DNA of 64,000 nucleotides from Blakeslea trispora. Lineage: Eukaryota; Mucoromycota; Mucoromycetes; Mucorales; Choanephoraceae. This document shows, one piece after another, positions 13,103 to 26,300 of this stretch (the stretch's first letter is position 1; every line of letters starts with the position of its first letter). The DNA lies in NCBI GenBank assembly GCA_025331445.1, contig JAIWNE010000067.1:1-64000 (forward strand), read 5' to 3'. Below the pieces are notes generated by a model, which saw only the letters and a list, made by a program, of their open reading frames with translations, was not told where the DNA came from and made no database searches. The translations under genes were made by a program, and so were the position numbers.

Positions 13103-15681
13103 CTAGAGATCCACATTGGATAAACTGTTTTCTACAGCATCTAACCAATTGTTGAAATCACCCAAAGTGTTCCATATAGCATCATAAAACTGCTGTTGAG
13201 AGCGTATACCATCTAATTCCAATGGGGGGATAGACGGTACTGCTTCTTCTTGGTTCTGTTTAAAGAATTCTGATTCCGGGGTAAACAGATTTAGAGGAGG
13301 TGGATGAAATTTATTCTTTGCCTACACAAAAAAAAAAGAGTTTTATAGCTTTAAAAAAAACTGCTTGACCATAGTACTTTACCTTTTCCTTCTTTTTCTC
13401 ATGCTGATGATCTATCGCTGCGCTATTGGGATGAGGTTCATTGATCTTGGGAACGTTTTGCTGTTGTTGTGGATGATGAGATAATGGAGATGAAGGCACA
13501 GGTTGGTGTGACATGAGTGAAAAAGAAGAAGGCATAGGTTGTTTGGACAATTTTGAAGTAGAATTATCTGATTGTCCTAATGTAGTAGCCGATCGAACTC
13601 GTCTGGCTAAAGGTAAAGAAGCATTGGCCATGGCTTGCTTGAGGTTAGGAACAGCAGGTACAGGCTCTGTTGTTGAAGGTGTGCGCGATCCGTTCCTCTC
13701 AAAATTAGGTCGCTGTTCCGAGTGAGATCGTGCTCGTATGATGGGCTTGGTATGATCAGGCGAGCGAGAGACGGGTGTCAGTTTAGGTACAGGTGAGCTT
13801 ATGAGGTTACGGTGAGAAGCAGAAGTAGGTGTACCAGGCACCAACTTGCCTACGACTGTTGTCTGTGGTGATGACTCTTGATCGTTTTCTCCTCGATTTG
13901 GCCGTAAGGGAGACAATAACAGACCATCCCCTATTTGCCCATGCAGACTATAGGATGGCGAAGACAAGGTAGGCGCTGATTCTGCTCGAGCAGAAAGATT
14001 GAGTTCAGGCACTGCTTTTCGAGCAGGCGATGATACAGGTGTAGTGATATTTGTGACGGAGACAGAAGGATTAGTGTCATTGACAGGGAGAGAAGGAGAG
14101 GCAGGTAAAGAGATAAGAGAATCAGCTTTTTGGTCGGATGTCATAAACATTCGAACAAGTGGTAATGATTCTGGATTACGGGTATAAGTAGGTTTCTGTA
14201 ATGATTCTATACTAGGCTTAGGCAGAGGTGTACGTTTGACTGTCTCATGTTGTATGTGTTTCATGGTCTTGATGGGGATGCTTAAGATCAATACTTAATC
14301 TGAAACGGTGAGTGAACTTACATCAAATTCCCAACCATCATCATCCTCCATATTGTCGAATTCTTCCATAGCTTCAGTATCACTGCATAAACATTTAGAA
14401 AAGAGAGAGAGACAGATGGGATAAAGAAGAAGAAGAGAACTATAGAGCTTGTTTACCTATCACTAATGTCATTGGATATAATTGAGCACCGCTTTGAAGC
14501 TTCATTTGTCTTTTTCCATTTTTCATAGCGGGAAATCAAATCTCTTAAGGCAGACCTTGGTACTTTGATCACACTCTTGACAAACCTAGATTTGAGCAGT
14601 TCATCTGCATTTAATCGCTGTTATAACGCACTATGATGAGGAACTTTTTTGCTTTTTATATGGGTGACAAAGGGATATGTTACCTCTGTTGGATGTTCGG
14701 ATAGACAGAAATCAACAAACTCTCGAATCGCTGGTGAGAATGTATCTGGTAATCTAGGTGGTGTTGATTTAGGTATAATTGAGATAGCACGCATAGGCTC
14801 TATATTAGCCAAAGGAGGGTTTCCTGTAGCCATTTCATATACAGTGATTCCCAAAGACCATATATCAGCCTATGCCAATGTTAAACAATCCATTAAACAC
14901 ATTATTTCTGTTAAGCAAAAAGTGATAGATTACTTTATAATCATAAGAGGCCCCTTCCCTAATCACTTCAGGTGCCATCCAATACCTATTTTTCAGAGAT
15001 GTGAGAAATAGAGTGAATGACAATGATAAGACACTTACGGTGTACCCACAAATGTACTTCGCCTTAACGAATTGGCTGCAGCTACACCAAAATCACATAG
15101 TTGTACATTGCCCTCTGCAGTCAACAAAATGTTGGCCGCTAACAAAAGGTAAACATGTGTTCTTGCTCCTCTCTAGAGTCATTCTAGTGTGTTTTACCTT
15201 ACCTTTAATATCTCGATGAATAATGTGATTTTTATGCAGATAGGAAAGCGCCAACAAGATTTCTCGAATGATAACTGCAATATACCTTTCTTCAATATTG
15301 CCTGACTTCATAATAGCTCGTATGCTACCACCTGCTGCATACTCCATGATGATCCAGAGTTTTGTATCGTTCAAGAAACTTCCATAATAAGGTGTAATGT
15401 TTTGTGAACGGGCATGGGTGAGTTGTGATAATAGAGCAATTTCGCGTTGAATGTCATCGACATCATCTTCCTCTGTGTCTAAATTGAGTACTTTGATGGC
15501 AATAATTTTGTTGGTCTGAGTATTGATGCTATTTGAAGGGCATCAGTTCAACTTTCTTTTTTTTTGGTTTTTTGTACAAATACCCTTTATAGACTGAACC
15601 ATAAGCTCCCTTGCCTACTTTTTTAAGTTTCCTATAGAGTTGGGATGCAGGCACTATGGGCTCTGCCTGTCTTGAAGTCAT
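13103..15681 (-). CDS. SPS1/GCK-type STE20 family protein kinase
   Basis: Nine exons on the minus strand: 15681-15584, 15528-15203, 15138-15039, 14985-14934, 14869-14684, 14617-14457, 14382-14322, 14267-13383 and 13321-13103; 695 residues with consistent phases. Kinase domain at residues about 15-270: [42 protein letters not shown], the GCK/MST signature [13 protein letters not shown], and [13 protein letters not shown]. An acidic stretch ending [11 protein letters not shown] follows, typical of the fungal Sid1/Nak1/SPS1 group. The rest is a Ser/Pro-rich regulatory tail, closing with a short conserved-looking helix ([18 protein letters not shown]). Family knowledge: such kinases act upstream of NDR kinases in polarity, septation or sporulation. 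The stop lies 48 bp from that of the convergent CNNM gene. Confidence 0.92.
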
Positions 15682-16429
15682 GCGATCTAATTTTGCATGT
15701 AAGAAAGAAAAAAAAGGAAATGTGTGTGTGTGTATGTTTAATAAAAATGCTGGATTTGTGCAACCCAACTTTCGGTTTATTTTTTCTGCAAAAAAAAAAA
15801 GGAAAGGGTGGCTATTAAACAAGAAATTGGCTTTCTATTGGGCATTGAACAAGGTATGGATGACTAATTCTTCTCGAGAAAAAAGAACAGGGCAATGTTC
15901 TGAATATTGAATGAATCCATCTACCTAATTCATTCAGTTTGATGCCAGATTTGTCATTGGTTCATCATTGGTGTTACATTGCTTAGATAATTCTGTTTGC
16001 TGCCAATTTTTCTATACAAAAGAGTGAGTCTAGATTTCATTTCAAAGTGCAACCTCTAATGCTGATATTCCATACAGCCCTTATTTATCTAAACGCAGTA
16101 TTGAATTGAAAGAAAAAACTGCAGGAAAGAACAACCTTCATTCTTTTTAACTCCAAAGTACAATGTATTATAAGCACAGACAATCATGGATTTTGCTTCA
16201 GTATCATTATAGGCTGTGGTGAGTCTCCGTTAGCTTATCGTTACCCTTTTTCTCTCTCTTTCTTTCTGAGAGAGTAACAGGTAGATTAAAGCGTAGTTTT
16301 TTTTTAATAAAAAAGCTGAAAGGACACTATTTTGAATCAGCGAAATTCTTGCATAAGGTTCGACTTTTTTTTATATATATTTCTCTCTTCTTTCTTCTTT
16401 TTTCTTCTATTAAAAAAAAAAGAATATTC
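15682..16429. other. Divergent intergenic region, kinase / paladin-like gene
   Basis: About 750 bp with AT-rich sequence, a (GT)n stretch near 15720, and CT/T tracts immediately before the plus-strand ATG at 16430 (16250-16420). It is presumably a shared bidirectional promoter. I see no gene in it. Confidence 0.5.
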
Positions 16430-19400
16430 ATGTCGAATTCCAGTTCACCTAGAATAACAAGCGAGCCAGCTAGTGCTTCTGGGTCACCTCGCCTTCATAA
16501 CAGAAGCTCCAGCACTCATCAGCAAGAAATAAGGCGTTTTGTGCCTTCTCGCATGTAAAATAAGGGATATAACGCCTATTCTCTATGAATACTCAATCCC
16601 CCCATATTTGTTTATAGTGATAGCAGCAACCATTTTAGACATAACCTACTATTGTCTTCACCAAGTTCTCGCTCAGAATCAACCACAACCTTAGGCGACA
16701 ATGATCCATCCCTGAATGATATATCACAAGATCCGAGAAAACTACTTCATGCCGCGAAAAACCTTATCCGCAACCGTCATGGTAGTGTGTTGGCTCGTAA
16801 CACGATATTGAAAATGGATCATTTTGAAAAAGGTAAAAAGATAAAAAAAAAAGGGTTGAAAGATCTTATCTAATCAAACAGAAAGCCATCAATACAAAAC
16901 TGGATTTCCATTTACAGGGCGCACCTAATTTTCGTATGGCAAACTTAAATGTTTATGGTGTAGCACAACCTACAGTAAGTAGTTTTCGGAAGAGAATATA
17001 ATGGCGTCATTCTGATCAATGATACCAATTTTCAGGCCATTGGTTTATCTACTGTATTGGCCTTACTGAACTGCCATCCAAACAGTGCTTCGGCTGCTGC
17101 ATGTACATGGTAAGATATTCTTTTTTTTTTAATTCTATATCCTTAAGGTCTAATTGTATTATCTATTCAGGTTCTTGACACGTGAAGAGCCTTTGAGTAA
17201 GTGCTTTTTTTTGGATTGTTTGCTTTTGTCATTGATTTTGTTCTTAAAAACCCCTCAAAAAGTTTATATCAATGGCTATCCATATGTGTTGCGTGAGTAT
17301 GCCGATCCTTTGCAAAATATGATCTCGTTTTTAGGAATCAATGCTAGGCGACTTGAGAAACTAGAAGAACGCTTAAAAGCAGATGTTCAGCGAGAAGCAA
17401 AAGCAATGGGTGGTCTTATCTTGGTGCATCAAGAACTTCGTAAGTGTATAATCTTATCAGATAAATTGCTTTCATCTAATTGGTTTCCTTTTTTTTTACT
17501 TTTTTTTTTAAGCTGATAGTACCATTGTACCTTGCTTTATTGCTGCAGATCAAGTTCAAACTCCACGAGAATGTAAGCAACCCCCTCCTTCTTCCTCATC
17601 TTTATTCAGATAACTAGCTCATCATATCTACCTTTAACTCTAGTGTTTGAGCAGTTCAAGAGTCAAAACTACCGCGTTGCTTATTTCCGTATTCCGATTT
17701 CTCCTGAGCAGGCTCCGGAAGACAATTATTTCGATGAATATGTTCGAGTAATCAAATCATTGAAACCAACCGATCCATTGATATTCAACTGTGGTATGGG
17801 TGTTGTGAGAAGTAAGTAAGAAAAGAAAAAAGTCTTGAAAAAGTACATATATTGATCGTTTTTATGGTGACAAAGCTACTGTTGGTATTGTATTGGCTCA
17901 AATCATTCGACGTACACAACTGATTGAGTTGAACTGTCCGGATCCATTTCCTCTGCCTGGATACATTTATGATCAAAGTACATCAAGAACATTATCACAT
18001 GAATTGCTACGAGGATGGGAAGGAGCAGATGCTGTACAGAGTCAAAATCATGCTTTGATGAGGCTAATGTATATTCTGGAAAAGGGCAAGTAACTACTTT
18101 TTTTTTGATTGATCGACATTCTTTATAACAGTCTTTTTAGGCCTAGACTCAAAGATGTCACCACGATCTGCTATTGAATGGGCACTTGAACGAGGTCCAA
18201 TGATTGAAAATTTGAAAGAGGCTGTTGTAGGAAACTATCAAGTCATTACTTCGTTAGCTGCGGTGCTAGACAGTGGCAATTTCAGTAAAAAGATGTTGGA
18301 CGATGTCATTGATCAATGTAAGTGTGCTTTACGATTTGCTTTAACTACTTGTTAACAGTTTTTTTTTATATAGCTGATTCGGTGATCAATTTGCGAGAGG
18401 ATATCCTGTTGAATCGAATCAAGCAAACAACAAAGCAATCAATGGGTTATGAGTCCAAGAACAGTTTCATTGCTAAAGCAGGCGCTGGCATACAGCGTTA
18501 TTTTTCATTGCTTTGCTTTGCCTCTTATATCAATGAATCACCTGACACAAACTTCTCTACTAAATTTTCGGATTGGCTTAAATCGAGAACCGAAATATGG
18601 ACCATGTTGCAAAGTATTCGTCGCAAGAGTCCTAAACTTTATTTGTTTAGACCTGTGGATGATTTACATCGCTTAGCAAACCATACAGGTATCTATAGTG
18701 CATCCTTTCAGCATTATCATCGTGCTTTGGGCTTTGGTCCAGGTATGTTTGATATGATAGGTGCAGGCAATCAAGTTGGATCAGTAGCTCCTGAACTAGA
18801 AGAATTTATTCTCAAGGTAATCTTTTTTTTTTGTAAGAGAAAAAAAGAAAGGCTAACTTTTCTTTTTAGTCTCGAACAGGAGTCGTTCTCACTTCTCAAA
18901 CTATTCTAAAGATTGATTTCTGGAGTGCAGCTAGTCAATTAGACGCAGATGAACATAACCAACTTCAAAAACTACCTACACCTGGCAATGCTAACTCGGA
19001 TGAAGATGGCAGTAATTCCATAGAATACAAGCAACCTCAAAGACATCATGTCTTTTTAGTAGAGGGTGGATCCAACTTTAGACGTATCAAACATACACAT
19101 GTCTATGGTATTGCTCAGCCTACAGTCGATGGTCTTCGTACAGTCATTCGCCGGTTATTGACAGATACACCCAAGAATGAACAGATCCAGTGGATCAATT
19201 TACGGGAGGAGCCAATCATCTATATCAACGGTATTCCCTATGTACTCCGGGACCGTTATTTCACGTTGCGTAATATGCGTGTCTATAAGGGCATTACAGG
19301 TGACCGCCTTGAGCAACTAGAAGAACGATTGAAGCAAGATGTCATTCGTGAAGTCACAAACTCGGATGGTCGTATCCTTCTTCATGGAGAAGATAAAGAT

Positions 19401-21885
19401 GGCAATGTTTTGGCTGCTTGGGAAGAAGTAAATGTACAGGATATCATGACAGTGCGTGAAGTGATGCTTTCGATAGCTGAAGAGGTTCTTGAGGAGTTTG
19501 ATCATGATGCGGGTGCCAATAGCAGTAGCAGTAGCATACACAGCATCGATAGTGACAATGCGTCAGATGAACAACTTGACTCAAAAGCCAGAGATATCCT
19601 TGATTACTATCGTCTTCCTATCACTTCTGAAAATACGCCAGAATGGTGTGATTTCGATGAAATGCGTCATTTGATCAGCAATGTGGATCTATCAAAAACA
19701 GCTATTATTTTGTATGTAATTTGATCTTCTTACAAGAGAAGAAGAAAAAAACTAATCCTTTATAATGATATACTAGGAATTGTCAAGTGGGCCTTGGAAG
19801 ATCTACTTTGGGTACTATCATTGCCACCTTAATCACCAATTGGATAAAGCCTACAGACAATGTGGACCAAGATGATTCCAACAGTCGATGCAAATACCTC
19901 AACTATCAAATTGTAAACAGTCTATTACGTGTCATCAAGAATGGTCTAGAAGTCAAGCGCAATGTGGATGAAGTGATTGACAAATGTGGTGCTTTCCTCA
20001 ACTTGCGTGAGATGATTGAGTCTGAACATTTGAAAGCAGAGAATGAAAGCGATCTGAAAAAGAAGGCAGCTTATGTCCGTCGAGGAGTGGCTGCTCTTCA
20101 CCGCTACTTTGTTCTTTTATGTTTCGGGGCCTATCTTGATTCAACACCACCTGATTCTGCCACTTTGACTGAATCGTTTGATGTATGGATGAACAAGCGA
20201 CCAGAAATTGGCAGCCTGTTGCATGAATTCAATGATCGTAATGAACAGCTCATTATCCCTGTAGAGAAATCGATTGGAGATGGTATGGCTCTTTCGAGTG
20301 AAATCATGAGTGTGGTAGCTTCTCGTCATGGACAGGTCCTTGCTCAACAAACCATTCTGAAACATGACGCTTTCCCTGGTTGTCAAAAGATGAGCTTAAA
20401 GGAGAAGATTGAAGGTGTCTATAACTTTAGAAGAGTGCCTGTCAAAGACGTCAAGATGGCAGTCAAAGTGCCTAGCAAGGCAGCTGATGAAAGCGGCTTA
20501 AGTGCTGATCTTGAGAGAAGTGATGATGTATCTTTGGAAGCACCTTTTATTTGTGGATGTGCTATGCCCTCAAAGGATGCTATCAAGGCGGTTCTTAAAC
20601 GTATGCAGGCTGGTCCTGGAGGCAAGCGAAGAGTACTTTGGACATGTCTTCGTGAAGAGCCTGTACTTTATGTGAACAAGCAACCTTATGTTTTACGTTT
20701 ATTCCAGGATCCCCTCAAGAATCTAGAATCCACAGGTATTACCACGGATCGAGTAGAAGGAATTGAAGAACGTATGAAGCTCGAAGCCAAGAACGAATGC
20801 AAAGAATATGAGGGTCGTTTATTGTTGCATGATGAAAAGGCAAATGAAAGAGGTGAATTTGATTTAGTGGTATGTTTCACTCTCAAAAAAAAAAGTTCCA
20901 TGTATTCATCGATTTCTCTCTTTTTAAGGGAATGTGGGAAACTGTTAATCTGGATGAAATTGAGACGCCTAAAGAAGCCTTCCAGTCTATCATAAATGAA
21001 GGTTACCAAGTCGATTATCTTCGAATTCCAATGTAATTGACTCTGTTTCGATTATCAAATTTCATTGTAATCTCACCCTTATATTATTCTAGTACGGATG
21101 AACAAGCACCAATTCCTGATGTCTTTGATCAACTCATTAGTCGAACCAAATCTGCTCATAAAGGTGTAGATGTTTTGTACAATTGTCAAATGGGGTAAGA
21201 ATAACAGTGATTCAAAATGCGGAAAAACAAACAACGGTATTCACCTTTCTCTAAAAAAAAAAGTCGTGGTCGTACAAGTACTGGTATGGTGACAGCCTGT
21301 TTGATGGCTATGATCACAAACAATGATGCTATCTTTGCCGATAAACATGGCACAATCGCAGTTGATCCTGGTGTTTTATCCAGACAATCTTCTGTCACCA
21401 TGGGAGCCAGTATCAGTAGCATTTACAATGGCGAAAGTGAGGAAACCATGGAAGAAAGTTATCACAATGGTGAATTCAAGATCATTCTTCAAGTCATCAG
21501 TGTCTTGACTTATGGCAAACTAGCCAAACGCTTGACAGACAAGGCCATCAATATGTGTGATCATATGCAGAATCTTCGCAAAGCTATCTTTGATTATAAG
21601 CTCAGAATGGATGCTATGGAGGATCCAAAATCAAAACCGTACGAAGCAATCAAGGAAGTGGCCTTTAATTATCTGATCCGTTATTTCTATTTGATTGTTT
21701 TTGCCAATTACCTGCTTGAAGAGCTAGCTTCCAAGCAAATGGAGAATGGCACTGAAAGACTTGAAGAAGAGCAAGAAGCCATATGTGATGACAAGATGAA
21801 TGAGTCGCCTAGTTTTAAGGATTGGCTTAGTAGTCGAAGAGAAATCACAAACATCCTTAGATTGAAGCCTATAGAATTAGATTAA
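16430..21885 (+). CDS. Paladin-like protein with three PTPlike-phytase (inositol hexakisphosphate) repeats
   Basis: Sixteen exons sum to 4530 nt, 1509 residues: 16430-16554, 16618-16832, 16886-16976, 17036-17109, 17171-17196, 17263-17440, 17513-17572, 17644-17811, 17876-18085, 18141-18317, 18374-18816, 18870-19711, 19777-20869, 20929-21032, 21093-21194, 21264-21885. The module occurs three times: GVAQPT or GIAQPT (first two), (T/L)REEP..YINGxPYVLR, LE.LEERLK..., then a cysteine loop. The loops are NCGMGVVR (about residue 306), NCQVGLGR (about 872) and NCQMGRGR (about 1300), all CX5R. Family knowledge: PF14566-type proteins resemble cysteine phytases and PTPs; animal paladin has been linked to phosphoinositide turnover. 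Activity here is unproven, but the third loop looks most canonical. Each loop is split by an intron inside or beside the CX5R motif. The intron at 18086-18140 uses a GC donor. Confidence 0.9.
18086..18140 (+). other. GC-AG intron in the paladin-like gene
   Basis: The exon ends CTGGAAAAG-G and the donor reads GCAAGT; the acceptor is TTTTTAG. Reading with GC-AG gives LEKG joined to LDSKMSPRSAIEW in frame. The only nearby GT (GTAACT, three bases on) would place a TAG stop directly after the junction. The donor GCAAGT is the usual form of GC introns. Confidence 0.8.
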
Positions 21886-23393
21886 AGAAACAAATTATGC
21901 TGTTTGACTCTAGAAGAGAATATAATTGGACCTGAGTATACAATGTTTGTAGTACCAATTTTTCACAAAAGGAAGTGTCATCTAATGTCTTATTTTCTAT
22001 GGTGTATAAGAGTTTATCGCAAAAAGAAAGTTGTCAAATATTGCTAAAAAAGAAAACTTGTTATAAATCAATTTAGCTTTATATAATTTTCCTGCTTTTT
22101 TCTGGCCCTTTTAAAAAAAAAAAAAGAGAAACCAAAGCCAAATAGGCTTACCCCCCCCCTAAATGTTGTTTACATAAAACCATGTGAAAATTCAGTTTCT
22201 CCTTATATCTCTCTTTTACCAATTTGTGGAATCCAATTACACCATTTCTGGAAGCAGATTGTATACATGAAAACTTGTACCTTAAAGAATTATACATCAG
22301 TGTACTCTACCATGCTAAAAAGAAATTTCTTGTATTCAGGTAGATTGTACATGCTCAAGTCAATACAAATATAGGCTCTATTTCTTTCAGTTTTCTTACA
22401 CTATATCGATATCTGCCTGATTCTAACAGGTGGTTTGTTTTTATCTTGTATCTAATGTTGTGAAGTGACAACAGACTATTCATTTCGTTGATTCTATTAT
22501 TTGAAAAAAAGATAAAGTCTCTCCCCCTCTTTTTTTTTTGTGTTAAATGTATCTTTCTTGGACGATAAATCCAAATCTTTAATGCGATGAGTAGCCCAAA
22601 TTATTTGTCGGATCTAGTATTATATGATAGATTCTGCTAGATACAGCCATTAGGAGTCAAGAGAGAGAGCTAAAATCTAGAGCTTGATTTGAGTAGAAAC
22701 TACCCTCTCATGAGAGATGCTCAAATTAAAAATAATGGGTCACTATCACAAGAACAATAACTTTTTAGCTTGTGATACTTGTAAATTATTAGACGCCCTA
22801 AACATAAATTAACCTGAAACCGAAATTAAATCGGAGTTCATATTATGCCTGGATGCATAAACCAGAGACAGTGGATCGAGTGCCATCAGGCCCATTTACT
22901 CTGTATATGACTTGAAACTCTTGTAACTCAAAAGCTGAATTAAAACCATAGCTGAACAAACAACTGCTTGAAAAAGCGGAAAAGACGTGAGAACCCTTGG
23001 TTTTGAAGATCAAGTCGAGCACAAGTAAGAAAAATCTCTTTTTTTTTATAGCCTAAATTTCCTTTTTTCTTTGTGTAATCCATTTGTGGAAATGATATAC
23101 TTTATATGTTTGTTTATGAAATAAACTTATTGGTTAACAAATTTTTTCTTGTTTCATTCGAAAGGAATATGTAGAAACAGTATTATAAAAGTTTATCTAC
23201 TACGTAAAAAAAAATTTCAACAAATCAAATAGAGTGAAATGGCCAAATAAAAAGCAAACGTTCACATTCACTAAAAAAATACTCACATCTTTCTCTCTTT
23301 TTACTCCTTACTTTTTTTCATACAGCTGGTTTTTCTCCCTCTTCTTATATACGCTCTTATCCTTTCTCTTTTTGAAACCAAATAAAAAAAAAG
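21886..23393. other. Intergenic region, paladin-like gene to eEF3
   Basis: About 1.5 kb. It contains homopolymer runs, the presumed 3' UTR of the upstream gene, and the eEF3 promoter with a long CT/T-rich leader (23280-23390). A minus-strand frame from about 23035 to the TAA at 22843 is open for roughly 60 codons but has no ATG; see findings. Confidence 0.5.
23184..23190 (+). promoter_or_regulatory. TATA-like box upstream of eEF3
   Basis: TATAAAA about 204 bp before the ATG at 23394, followed by a pyrimidine-rich stretch typical of highly expressed fungal genes. It is a motif match only. Confidence 0.35.
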
Positions 23394-26300
23394 ATGCCTG
23401 CTACTGCTGCACAGAACAACATCAAGAGCGATATTCAACCCAAGAAGATGACTGCTGTCGTCTCTAACTCTACTAGTGAAGTTGAGACCAAAAAAGCAAA
23501 GGAAATCCTCACCAAGCTCTCAGCTGCTTCCGATGCTGACCGCGAGTCTATCGCCAAAGACCTCGCCTCATTTGTCAAATCAAACGGCGTCCTTTCTCTC
23601 ACTCAATATAACATTGTTGCCACTCTTACAAAAGAGCTTGGTAACAAGAAGAATGCAGGTGCTCGTCAAGGCGCTATTGCTGCTATCGTTGCCTTTTTCA
23701 ATGAATCGATGGAAGGTCAAGTGGAACCTTACATGTTGCCTCTCTTGACTGTCTTGCTAGAGCTACAGGCAGACAAGCAAACAGCTGTCAAGCAAGCTGC
23801 TCTTGTTGCCGCTCAACATGCCATTGCTAAAATCAACCCTAATGCTGCCCCCCTGACTGTACCTTACATCCTAGAAGGTCTCAATAACTCTTGCAAGTGG
23901 CAAACCAAGATGCTCTCTCTTGAGCTCTTGTCTAGCTTGACCAAGTTGCACTCAAAGGAATTCTTCGTGGCCATTCCTGATGTTGTCCCCGTTGTGTCTG
24001 ATTGTATGTGGGATACCAAGGTGGATGTCAAGAAACAAGCAACTGAAACCATGGGCGATATCTGCAAGTTGATTGAAAACAAGGATATCGAACGTTTTAT
24101 CCCTGCTGTCATCAACTGTATCAATCATCCTGAAAATGTGTCTGAAACCATTCACTTGCTTGGTGCTACTACCTTTGTTCAAGAGGTTGATTCGGCCACA
24201 CTCTCTATCATGGTTCCTCTTTTGGGTCGTGGTCTGAATGAACGTGCTACTCCTATTAAGCGTAAATCTGCCTTGATCATTGACAACATGTCCAAGTTGG
24301 TTGATGATCCTGATGTAGCCGCACCTTTCTTGCCTGTTCTCTTGCCTGCTCTTGAACATGTTCAGGATATCGTTGCTGATCCAGAATGTCGTGGTGTCGT
24401 TCAAAAGGCTCTTGCTACCCTTCAACGTCTTAAGAATCCTGGTACTGAGGTCTTTACAAAGGTCCAGAAGCAAGCCAAGGTAGAATCTTCTATCAAGGAT
24501 CTTTTGCCTTCTGACTTGGATGCCGGTTTTGAACCTATTGTCAAGTACATGAACGATATTGCTCTCAGTCTTTGTGTGGCCAAGAACTTCTTTAAGGATG
24601 TCTGGATCAAATCTCTTTCTCCTTATGCCAAGGCCTTCTATGCTGCTTCTGACGCTGAAAACTTGGCTTTCACTGCTTTGAACAAGTGTGAAGAAGCCGT
24701 GACTCCTAAGGATGCTGAAGAAGAAGACGATGAAGGTGAAGACCTCTGTAACTGTGAGTTCTCTCTTGCTTATGGTGCCAAGATCTTGTTGAACAGAACT
24801 GCCCTTCGTCTTAAGCGTGGTCGTCGTTACGGTCTCTGTGGTGCTAACGGTTGTGGTAAGTCCACTCTGATGCGTGCCATTGCCAACGAACAAGTCGAAG
24901 GTTTCCCTCCTCGCTCTGAACTCAAGACTGTCTATGTCGAACACGATATCGATGGTTCTGAAGCCGATACTCCCCTTGTTGACTTCATTCTTGCTTCTGA
25001 AGGTGTTGAGACCAAAGACCCTGAACAGGTTCGCAAGATTCTTTTGGAATACGGCTTTTCTGAACTCATGGTTACCAAGATGGCTATTGGTGAACTCTCT
25101 GGTGGTTGGAAGATGAAGCTTGCTCTTGCTCGTGCCATGTTGATGAACGCTGATATTCTCTTGCTTGATGAACCTACTAACCACTTGGATGTTGTTAATG
25201 TTGCCTGGTTGGAAAACTACCTCTTGGGTCTCAAGACTGTTACCTCCATCATTGTCTCTCACGACTCTGGTTTCTTGGATCACGTCTGTTCTGATATTAT
25301 CCATTATGAACCCAACTATAAGCTTAAGCGTTACAAGGGTAACCTCTCTGAATTCGTCAAGAAGGTTCCTCGTGCTGCCTCATACTACTCTTTGGAAGCT
25401 TCTCAAATCTCCTTCAGATTCCCTGAACCTGGTTTCCTTGAAGGTATCAAGACCAAGGAGCGTGCTATCTTGAAGATGAAGAATGTTGACTTCCAATACC
25501 CTGGTTCTGACCGCAAGCAACTCATTGACATCTCTATGCAATGTTCTCTCTCCTCTCGTGTTGCTGTCATCGGTCCTAATGGTGCTGGTAAGTCTACCTT
25601 GATTAAGTTGTTGACTGGTGAAATTGAATCTGAAGTCGGTTCTGTCTGGAAGCACCCTAACTTGCGTATCGCCTACGTTGCTCAGCATGCCTTCCATCAC
25701 ATTGAAAAGCATCTGGACTCTACCCCCAACGAATACATTCAATGGCGTTATGCTACCGGTGAAGACCGTGAAGAACTCGACAAGAATGATCGTATGAATG
25801 CCGAAACCAACAAGAAGGTCATGGAACAAGTCTTTATCATTGATGGTGAAAAGCGTACAGTGGAAGAATTGGTAGGTCGTCGTAAGCTCAAGCAGTCTTA
25901 TGAATACGAAGTCTCTTGGGTCGGTCGCTCCTCTGTTGATAACACCTGGATCTCTCGTCAAAAGCTTGAAGACATGGGTTTCGGTAAGAAGATTGCCGAA
26001 GTTGACTCTGCTGAAGCTGCCAAGATGGGTCTGAACCGTCCCTTGACGGCTAAGGAAATCGAAAAGCACTTGGCTGAAGTTGGTCTTGAACCTGAATTTG
26101 CCACTCACTCTCGTATCCGTGGTCTCTCTGGTGGTCAAAAGGTCAAGCTTGTCATTGGTGCTGCCATGTGGAACAAGCCTCATATGTTGGTTCTTGACGA
26201 ACCTACCAACTATTTGGACCGTGAATCTCTTGGTGCTTTGGCCATGGCTATCAAGGAATTTGGCGGTGGTGTTGTTATTGTGACTCACAACCGTGAATTC

